12,630 bases of DNA from JBBBNV01 sp037137075 (GTDB lineage Bacteria > Bacillota > Bacilli > Paenibacillales > NBRC-103111), in assembly GCF_037137075.1 (NCBI RefSeq), contig NZ_JBBBNV010000051.1, positions 1-12,630 on the forward strand. Reading direction: 5' to 3'. Shown in pieces: positions 1-6,355 of the stretch. The position numbers and the translations under genes are program-made. Position 1 is the stretch's first letter, and the number at the start of each line of letters is the position of its first letter. Under the pieces are notes generated by a model. The model did not search any database and was not told the DNA's origin. It was given only the letters and a program-made list of their open reading frames with translations.

Positions 1-59
1 TTCATGATGCCGCTGAGTAACGGCAGATAACCGACTTCATAGAAATTTTCCATTTGCAT
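1..59 (-). CDS. Start of an unrecognised leftward gene (partial)
   Basis: Read on the minus strand, an ATG at 59-57 opens a frame that stays open to the window edge, giving MQMENFYEVGYLPLLSGIM. An AGGAG ribosome binding site lies at 75-71, 11 bases before this ATG. The in-frame ATG at 53-51 would be 17 bases from the site, so the first ATG is preferred. The gene is divergent from the hsd operon, and the two starts are 134 bases apart. Only 19 residues are visible and I do not recognise the family. A regulator or another defence-island gene is possible, but nothing in the sequence shows this. Confidence 0.5.
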   Translation of the reverse strand, partial: MQMENFYEVGYLPLLSGIM

Positions 60-193
60 CGTTGTATCCACTCCTGACCCGACTCTCGATTCTAGAACTC
101 TAGCATACACCAAAATTCGCCATTTTCAGAGTCGTAGGGGTGCGGAATGTGAGTAAGAAATCAACTTTTGAATTACTTTTCTTGGAGGAAACT
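60..193. promoter_or_regulatory. Divergent intergenic region with a small dyad
   Basis: This gap separates the leftward partial gene from hsdM, so promoters in both directions are expected here. A short perfect dyad, CTAGA-AC-TCTAG, sits at 92-103. It could be an operator but is too short to call with confidence. I could not find a convincing -35/-10 pair for hsdM. Confidence 0.3.
184..190 (+). promoter_or_regulatory. Ribosome binding site that sets the hsdM start
   Basis: GGAGGAA lies 3 to 5 bases before the ATG at 194. It supports that ATG over an in-frame GTG at 140, which has no comparable site at a suitable distance. Confidence 0.75.
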
Positions 194-1651
194 ATGATTA
201 CTGGCGAAATGAAAAATAAAGTGGATAAGATTTGGGAGACATTCTGGACAGGCGGTATCACGAATCCACTCGAAGTTATCGAGCAATTTACGTATCTCCT
301 TTTCATAAAAGGCTTAGATGATATTGAAACCACGAAGGAAAGCGAAGCGGCGTTCCTAGGTCTTACATTTGAAGGTATATTTCCAAGCGATAAACAGGAT
401 TTGCGTTGGAGCAAGTTTAAAAATATGGAAGCTAACCAAATGTATAATTTGGTGCTCAATCAAGTATTTCCTTTTATCAAAAATCTACATCAAGACGGAG
501 ATTCAGCATATTCCAAATATATGGGGGATGCGATCTTTAAAATCCCGACACCTCAGCTGCTTACCAAAATAATTGACGGTATAGATGGAATTGATATGGA
601 GAAGCGAGACGCTAAGGGCGACCTGTATGAGTACTTGTTATCCAAAGTAGCAACAGCAGGAACAAATGGCCAGTTCCGTACTCCGCGGCACATTATTGAG
701 ATGATGGTTCGCTTGATGAAACCAACCCCAAGCGACGTGATCGCTGATCCTGCGATGGGTAGTGCTGGTTTTCTTGTGGCCGCGCAGGAATACGTGAGAG
801 AGCATCACGCGGATTTGTTTCTACATGCGGGGCTCAAGAAGCATTTTCACCAAGATATGTTCTACGGCTTCGACATGGACAGAACCATGCTTCGTATAGG
901 CGCCATGAATATGCTGCTACATGGTGTTGATCAACCGAATATTGAGTACAAGGACAGCCTCTCTGAGCAGAATGCTGACAAAGAGAGGTATACATTGATT
1001 CTCGCCAATCCGCCGTTCAAAGGTTCGTTGGACTATGATGCAGTGAGCAGCGATCTATTGAAGATCACGAAGACGAAGAAGACGGAGCTCCTGTTCCTAG
1101 CACTTATTTTGAGAAGTCTCAAAATCGGGGGGCGAAGCGCCGCCATTGTACCGGAAGGTGTGTTGTTTGGCAGTAGTAATGCACACAAGGAAATTCGCAC
1201 AGAGCTTGTAGACAATCATAAGCTGGAAGCGGTCATCTCGATGCCCGGCGGTGTATTTAAACCATATGCTGGCGTAAGCACAGCCATCCTCATCTTTACA
1301 AAGACAGGTGCTGGTGGCACGGATCAAGTTTGGTTCTATGATATGAAAGCCGATGGATACTCACTGGATGACAAGAGGCAAGCGATTGAGCAGAATGACA
1401 TACCTGATATTGTAGAGCGCTTTGGCAAGTTACAAGAAGAGTATGAGCGAAAAAGATGTGAGCAGAGTTTCTTGGTCAATGCGCAAGAGATACGGGATAA
1501 TGGATATGACTTGTCGTTCAATAAATACAAAGAGATTGAGCACGAAGAAGTCACGTATGCGCATCCCCACGAAATTCTTTTAAAGATTCAAAAATTGGAA
1601 GAGGAAATCCAAGCAGGGTTGATAGAACTTGCTGGGATTATTAAAGGGTAG
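194..1651 (+). CDS. hsdM: Type I restriction-modification DNA methyltransferase subunit HsdM
   Basis: This is the modification subunit of a type I system. It transfers a methyl group from S-adenosylmethionine to adenine (N6) in the target chosen by HsdS, and it is also part of the restriction complex. The protein is 485 aa, normal for HsdM. The N-terminal helical HsdM_N-type segment (about 5-145) includes FTYLLFIKGLDD. A QFRTPR motif at 160-165 leads into the Rossmann-like methyltransferase fold. The SAM-binding motif I reads DPAMGSAGFL at 185-194, and the catalytic motif IV reads NPPF at 272-275, as expected for an N6-adenine enzyme. Motif I has Met-Gly-Ser-Ala-Gly where many family members have Cys-Gly-Thr-Gly-Gly, but the core glycines remain. 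The ATG at 194 is chosen for its ribosome binding site. hsdS starts 6 bases after the stop, so the genes are co-transcribed. The frame is intact. Confidence 0.95.
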   Translation: MITGEMKNKVDKIWETFWTGGITNPLEVIEQFTYLLFIKGLDDIETTKESEAAFLGLTFEGIFPSDKQDLRWSKFKNMEANQMYNLVLNQVFPFIKNLHQDGDSAYSKYMGDAIFKIPTPQLLTKIIDGIDGIDMEKRDAKGDLYEYLLSKVATAGTNGQFRTPRHIIEMMVRLMKPTPSDVIADPAMGSAGFLVAAQEYVREHHADLFLHAGLKKHFHQDMFYGFDMDRTMLRIGAMNMLLHGVDQPNIEYKDSLSEQNADKERYTLILANPPFKGSLDYDAVSSDLLKITKTKKTELLFLALILRSLKIGGRSAAIVPEGVLFGSSNAHKEIRTELVDNHKLEAVISMPGGVFKPYAGVSTAILIFTKTGAGGTDQVWFYDMKADGYSLDDKRQAIEQNDIPDIVERFGKLQEEYERKRCEQSFLVNAQEIRDNGYDLSFNKYKEIEHEEVTYAHPHEILLKIQKLEEEIQAGLIELAGIIKG

Positions 1652-1657
1652 AGAAGA

Positions 1658-2740
1658 ATGGAAATCAAACGATTAAAAGAAGTTGCTAATCTAAATATGG
1701 GGCAATCGCCTGCCTCTGAGAGTTACAATTCGGAGGGGAAAGGAATTCCTTTTTTTCAAGGAAAAGCCGATTTCGGTAGAGTAAATCCCGTTGTTAGAAT
1801 GTATTGTAGTAGCCCAAATAAAATTGCAATAGAGAACGACATATTAATGTCGGTAAGAGCACCAGTTGGTGATGTTAACCTTAGTAACTTGACTTGCTGT
1901 ATTGGGAGGGGGCTGGCTGCAATAACCCCCAAGTATGAAATCATGAATTACAAGTATCTATACTACGCTCTAATTAATATGAAAGATAGGATTAGTAGTC
2001 TTGGTACAGGAAGTACTTTTAAGGCTATTAACAAAGGGATTTTAGAGAATATTGAAGTGCCGGTGCCTTCCCTTGAAGAGCAACAACTTGTTACCGAAGC
2101 ACTAAACAAAGTCCAAGAATTGATAGATAAAAGACAAGTGCAAATAGAGGCTTGCGATGAACTTGTGAAAAGTTTGTTTTATCATATGTTCGGTGATGAC
2201 AGAGTTAATAATAAAGGTTGGGATTTAAAGTCATGGTGTGAGGTGTTTTCGACTACGACTGGGAAGTTAGATGCCAATGCGATGAATGAGAATGGGAAAT
2301 ATCCATTTTTTACTTGCGCAAAAGAGGTTTCATGGATAAATGAATATAGTTTTGATGGAGAGGCGTTATTGTTAGCAGGTAATAATGCAACTGCAGATTA
2401 TGATGTTAAATATTACAATGGGAAGTTCAATGCTTACCAGAGGACTTATGTCCTGACCCTTAACAACCAATTAGACTGCTATAAATTTTTCAGAATTAGT
2501 TTAGAGAATAAGCTAAAGGATTTAAAAGACAACTCTATTGGCAGTAATACTAAATATTTAACTTTAAAAATTCTAAACGATATTTCATTTATAGTCCCTC
2601 CGTCGAGCATTCAAAATCGTTTCGCCGAGCAAGTCAAGAAAATAGAACAACAAAAACAACGACTCCAACAAAGCCTTACTGAACTAGAGAATAACTTCAA
2701 TGCACTGATGCAGCGGGCGTTCAAGGGCGAATTATTCTAG
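1658..2740 (+). CDS. hsdS: Type I restriction-modification specificity subunit HsdS
   Basis: HsdS recognises the bipartite DNA target and holds two HsdM subunits. The protein is 360 aa, slightly short for the family, but both halves are present. The first target-recognition domain (about 1-135) has MGQSPASESY (14-23) and PFFQGKADFG (31-40). The central conserved helical region (about 136-178) contains SLEEQQLVTEALNKVQELID. The second recognition domain (about 185-312) has GKLDANAM (202-209), PFFTCAKE (216-223) and GKFNAYQRTYV (255-265). The distal helical repeat (315-360) ends QRAFKGELF. The repeated 'PxPS/PPSS…EEQ/QNRF' junctions mark the two-fold internal symmetry. The coding DNA looks more A/T-rich than hsdM and hsdR, which is common for recognition domains exchanged between strains. 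The target sequence cannot be read from the protein. The upstream ribosome binding site (GGTAGAGAAGA) is weak, so coupling to hsdM is likely. Confidence 0.95.
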   Translation: MEIKRLKEVANLNMGQSPASESYNSEGKGIPFFQGKADFGRVNPVVRMYCSSPNKIAIENDILMSVRAPVGDVNLSNLTCCIGRGLAAITPKYEIMNYKYLYYALINMKDRISSLGTGSTFKAINKGILENIEVPVPSLEEQQLVTEALNKVQELIDKRQVQIEACDELVKSLFYHMFGDDRVNNKGWDLKSWCEVFSTTTGKLDANAMNENGKYPFFTCAKEVSWINEYSFDGEALLLAGNNATADYDVKYYNGKFNAYQRTYVLTLNNQLDCYKFFRISLENKLKDLKDNSIGSNTKYLTLKILNDISFIVPPSSIQNRFAEQVKKIEQQKQRLQQSLTELENNFNALMQRAFKGELF

Positions 2741-2750
2741 GGGGATGCCC

Positions 2751-5700
2751 ATGAGTACAAATTTCGATTTCTTAAAGGACAAAGACACCTTCAAGTCTTT
2801 CGCAGATAGCGCAATTGAAGCTGAGAAGAGCCTCCTTGTGTCCCCGGCAACTTGTGCGATTCTTGCAAGAAGAGCGTTAGAGTTAGCTATCAAATGGGTG
2901 TATACCTTTGACAATGAACTAACGATCCCGTATCAAGATAATGTCTCAAGCCTTATCCATGAGCCGACATTCCGGCAGATCATTGATCCTCAGCTTTTTC
3001 CGCTGATGAAGTATATCATCAAATTGGGGAACACGGCGGTACATACAAATGCCCCAATAGCTAGGGATGAAGCTATCCTCTCCATCCGTAACCTGCATGA
3101 GGTCGTCCGTTGGATCGATTATTGCTACGCGGATGAATACACTTGTCCGGAATTCGATGAACAGCTTCTTCACACAGGAGAAGAGAAGCGTACTAGACCA
3201 CAGGAACTGCAGGACCTTTATGAGAAGCTAAGTTCCAAGGATCAAAGGTTGGAGGAGCTACGCAAAGAGAACGAGTCACTTCGTGAATCCATGACCGCCC
3301 AGCGTATAGCCAGCACGGAGAACTACGATTTCGAGGTTGATGCACTTAGTGAAGCCGAAACTAGGTCGAAATTTATTGATCTAGAGCTGAAGCTTGCAGG
3401 ATGGGAAATGCGTCGTGATTGTATTACAGAGGTTCCTGTGGAAGGGATGCCAAACGCTACGGGTACCGGATTTGTTGATTATGTTCTATATGGCAATAAC
3501 GGCAGACCGCTAGCGGTTATCGAGGCCAAGAAGACGGGGAAAGACCCAAACGTTGGGTCTCAACAAGCCAAGCTCTATGCGGACTGTCTGCAAAATCAGA
3601 CGGGGCAACGTCCGATAATATTCACAACGAACGGTTTCGAAATCAATCTATTGGATGATGCCGAAGGATATCCGCAGCGAAGAGTATCAGGAATCTTCAC
3701 GAAGGATGAGCTGCAGCTTATGGTAGATCGGAGAAGCAGCAAAATCCCTTTTACCACGGTAGAGATTGATGAGGACATCACCAACCGTTATTATCAGAAG
3801 CAAGCGGTTATGGATGTATGTCATGCCATAACCAAGAAACAGCGCAAGATGCTTCTTGTTATGGCTACCGGAAGCGGTAAAACTCGTACAGCCATTTCGA
3901 TCGTAGATGTATTGATGCGCCATAATGTAGTGAAGAATATTTTGTTCTTGGCTGACCGAAGGACGCTTGTTAAACAAGCGAAACAAAATTTTAGCAACCT
4001 ACTTTCTAGTCTTACGCTTTGCAATTTGCTAGAGAACAAGGATAACCCTGAGCAGTCTCGTATGATATTCTCGACCTACCCGACCATGATGAATGCGATT
4101 GATGAGACCAAGCGGCAGGATGGGAAGAAGCTATTTACTCCAGGGCATTTTGATCTGATCATTGTTGACGAAAGCCACCGCAGCATTTATAAGAAGTACG
4201 GAGATATTTTCGAATATTACGACGCCATGCTGCTTGGATTGACAGCTACACCGAAGGATGAGATCGATAAGAATACGTATTCCATTTTCGAGTTGGAGAA
4301 CGGGGTGCCTACCTTTGCTTACGAGCTTGAGAAAGCCGTTGAAGATGAATATCTGGTCGATTACCAAGTGTTAGAAAAGAAGACCAAGATCATGGAAGAC
4401 GGAATTCACTATGACGAACTAAGTGAGGAAGAGAAAGAGGAATTCGAGAAAACATTCGACGACGATGAGACGGTAGATGATTCTATTGCGAATACAGCGA
4501 TTAATGAATGGTTGTTTAACGCCAACACCATTGACCTGGTTCTGGATGAGCTGATGGAGAAGGGGCTTCGGGTAGAAGGCGGAGACAAGCTGGGTAAAAC
4601 TATTATTTTTGCAAAAAGCAGCCGCCATGCTCAGGCGATCGTCGAGCGGTTTCATAAGAGGTACTCCGAATACGGTAACCATTTCATTAAACAAATCGAT
4701 TATAGTATTAACTATGTCGATTCGCTTATTGACGACTTTAGCACGAAGGAAAAGCTTCCCCAAATTGCTGTTTCGGTGGATATGCTCGATACTGGAGTTG
4801 ATATCCCGGAGATCCTTAATCTTGTTTTTTTCAAGAAGGTACGATCCAAGTCTAAATTCTGGCAGATGATCGGCAGAGGAACGAGATTATGTAAAGATCT
4901 GCTTGGGGTAGGAATGGATAAAGAGAAGTTTCTAATCTTTGATTTTTGTAATAACTTTGAGTTTTTCCGGGCAAATCCGAAAGGGCTGGAAGGTGAAATT
5001 GGCGCGAGTCTGACGGAAAAGCTCTTTCATGTAAAGCTTGATATTGTTCGGGAGCTTCAGCACCTCAAATATCAGGAAGAACAGGAATACATTCAGTACA
5101 GGGATGAGTTGCTTCGTGATCTCTTAAGTACAGTACGGGATCTGAATGACGAAAATTTCCGTGTGAAGTTAAAGCAACGTTACGTCGAGATATACAAGAA
5201 TAAAGATTCATGGCAAAGTCTGAATGCTGCGAGTGTTTCTGAGCTCAAGGAACATATCGCTCCACTGATTACTCCGCTCCAGGATGACGAACTGGCCAAA
5301 CGCTTCGACTTATTGATCTATACCGTAGATCTTGCCTATCTGCAGCAAAAAAATGCGACAAGACCTATCCGGAGTATTATCCAAACTGCTGAAGATCTAA
5401 GTAAGATCGGGAATGTCCCGAAGGTAATGGAGAAGAAGTACATTATCGAGAAGGTTCAAACCGACGAATTCTGGCAAGAGGCTGATGTTTTAGAGCTGGA
5501 GGAAGTTCGGATCGCTCTGCGTGACTTAATTAAATTAATTGAAAAGAGTAAGCAGAGAATTTATTATACGAACTTCAAGGATCAAATCATCGAAACCCGG
5601 GAGAGCGGGGCCATCTATAATACGAACAACTTGAAAAATTATAAGAAAAAGGTAGAACATTACCTGAAAGAGCATAAGGATGAGCTTGCCATATATAAGC

Positions 5701-6101
5701 TCCGCAACAATAAACAGCTCACTGCAGTTGATCTCCAAACTTTGGAGCGTATCCTATGGGAAGAGCTGGGAAGTCGGTCTGAGTATGAGAAGGAGTTCGG
5801 AAATACGCCGGTGAGCAAGTTGGTTCGTAAAATGGTTGGGTTAGACCGCGCCGCGGCGAACGAGGCTTTTAGTGCTTTCTTAAGTGAAGAAAAACTGAAT
5901 GCAACCCAAATTCGCTTTGTAAAACTTATCGTGGATTATATCGTTGCTAACGGGATAATTGAGGATAATCGAATTTTCATGGAAGAGCCATTCCGTAGTT
6001 TAGGCAGTATTACTTCGCTATTTAAGGATAATATGAACGACGCTAGAGAGTTAATGAATGTAATCTCAGTCATTAACAAAAACAGCGAACTTGTTGTTTA
6101 G
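2751..6101 (+). CDS. hsdR: Type I restriction endonuclease and DNA translocase subunit HsdR
   Basis: HsdR is the motor and nuclease of the type I complex: it pulls unmodified DNA with ATP and cuts at a distance. The protein is 1116 aa from this start. In order it shows an N-terminal DUF4145-like helical domain (about 15-120), a charged probable coiled coil (about 144-183), and a PD-(D/E)xK nuclease with Asp243, Glu258-x-Lys260 and QAKLY at 272-276. The SF2 helicase follows, with Walker A MATGSGKT (371-378), DESH (473-476), GLTATP (496-501) and motif VI QMIGRGTR (705-712). A long C-terminal helical region of EcoEI_R_C type, which docks to HsdM/HsdS in relatives, completes it. All catalytic residues looked for are present. 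I prefer the ATG at 2751 because AGGGGG at 2739-2744 sits 6 bases before it; the in-frame ATG at 2745 would add only Met-Pro. It starts just after hsdS and ends the operon. Confidence 0.95.
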   Translation: MSTNFDFLKDKDTFKSFADSAIEAEKSLLVSPATCAILARRALELAIKWVYTFDNELTIPYQDNVSSLIHEPTFRQIIDPQLFPLMKYIIKLGNTAVHTNAPIARDEAILSIRNLHEVVRWIDYCYADEYTCPEFDEQLLHTGEEKRTRPQELQDLYEKLSSKDQRLEELRKENESLRESMTAQRIASTENYDFEVDALSEAETRSKFIDLELKLAGWEMRRDCITEVPVEGMPNATGTGFVDYVLYGNNGRPLAVIEAKKTGKDPNVGSQQAKLYADCLQNQTGQRPIIFTTNGFEINLLDDAEGYPQRRVSGIFTKDELQLMVDRRSSKIPFTTVEIDEDITNRYYQKQAVMDVCHAITKKQRKMLLVMATGSGKTRTAISIVDVLMRHNVVKNILFLADRRTLVKQAKQNFSNLLSSLTLCNLLENKDNPEQSRMIFSTYPTMMNAIDETKRQDGKKLFTPGHFDLIIVDESHRSIYKKYGDIFEYYDAMLLGLTATPKDEIDKNTYSIFELENGVPTFAYELEKAVEDEYLVDYQVLEKKTKIMEDGIHYDELSEEEKEEFEKTFDDDETVDDSIANTAINEWLFNANTIDLVLDELMEKGLRVEGGDKLGKTIIFAKSSRHAQAIVERFHKRYSEYGNHFIKQIDYSINYVDSLIDDFSTKEKLPQIAVSVDMLDTGVDIPEILNLVFFKKVRSKSKFWQMIGRGTRLCKDLLGVGMDKEKFLIFDFCNNFEFFRANPKGLEGEIGASLTEKLFHVKLDIVRELQHLKYQEEQEYIQYRDELLRDLLSTVRDLNDENFRVKLKQRYVEIYKNKDSWQSLNAASVSELKEHIAPLITPLQDDELAKRFDLLIYTVDLAYLQQKNATRPIRSIIQTAEDLSKIGNVPKVMEKKYIIEKVQTDEFWQEADVLELEEVRIALRDLIKLIEKSKQRIYYTNFKDQIIETRESGAIYNTNNLKNYKKKVEHYLKEHKDELAIYKLRNNKQLTAVDLQTLERILWEELGSRSEYEKEFGNTPVSKLVRKMVGLDRAAANEAFSAFLSEEKLNATQIRFVKLIVDYIVANGIIEDNRIFMEEPFRSLGSITSLFKDNMNDARELMNVISVINKNSELVV

Positions 6102-6166
6102 CATTTGAGTGGAGGATTAGCCTGATACCAGTCCATTTTTAGGTCCTACTTTCAATTCTACAACTT

Positions 6167-6208
6167 ACCCAAACAAAGCGTTTATTTATTGCTTTGTTTG
6201 GGTTTTTT
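6167..6208 (+). terminator. Rho-independent terminator after hsdR
   Basis: A perfect 13-base inverted repeat (ACCCAAACAAAGC at 6167-6179 and GCTTTGTTTGGGT at 6191-6203) with an 11-base loop is followed by a run of six T (6203-6208). It lies 65 bases after the hsdR stop and should end the hsdMSR transcript, which makes the downstream helicases a separate transcription unit. The stem is nearly symmetrical, but the A side has no clean run of A long enough to call it bidirectional. Confidence 0.9.
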
Positions 6209-6355
6209 CGTATTTTCACAGGACTTACAGCCTATATTGTCGAATTATCAGTAAAGGGATTTTATTCCATAGGAACGTATATTCGATGACAACCTATTGT
6301 CTAATCATTATGTTTAAATAGGATCAACAGACATTAGCGATGGAGGGATTAGGTA
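6209..6355 (+). promoter_or_regulatory. Likely promoter region of the helicase operon
   Basis: This stretch between the hsd terminator and the first helicase has no gene. The best sigma-A-like pair I see is ATGACA (6286-6291), a 17-base spacer, then TATGTT (6309-6314), which puts transcription about 35 bases before the start codon. The region also contains an imperfect direct repeat: CCTATATTGTCGAATTATCA at 6231-6250 and CCTATTGTCTAATCATTA at 6293-6310. The second copy overlaps the predicted spacer and -10, so it could bind a regulator. The ribosome binding site GGAGGG (6342-6347) is strong and 8 bases from the ATG. Confidence 0.4.

Noticed and set aside
140..193. GTG at 140 as the hsdM start, adding 18 residues
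   Set aside because: It lacks a suitable ribosome binding site, while the ATG at 194 has GGAGGAA just upstream and gives a normal HsdM N-terminus.
2745..2750. ATG at 2745 as the hsdR start
   Set aside because: The AGGGGG site directly abuts it, with no room for a spacer; the same site is 6 bases from the ATG at 2751.
3687..5738. Several open frames of 60-115 codons on the minus strand inside hsdR
   Set aside because: They lie wholly within a well-supported gene, lack convincing ribosome binding sites and show no family resemblance.
6111..6139. GGAGG after the hsdR stop, suggesting another small gene
   Set aside because: No ATG, GTG or TTG follows at a working distance. The nearest frame (CTG at 6122) ends after six codons, so it is an orphan site or chance.
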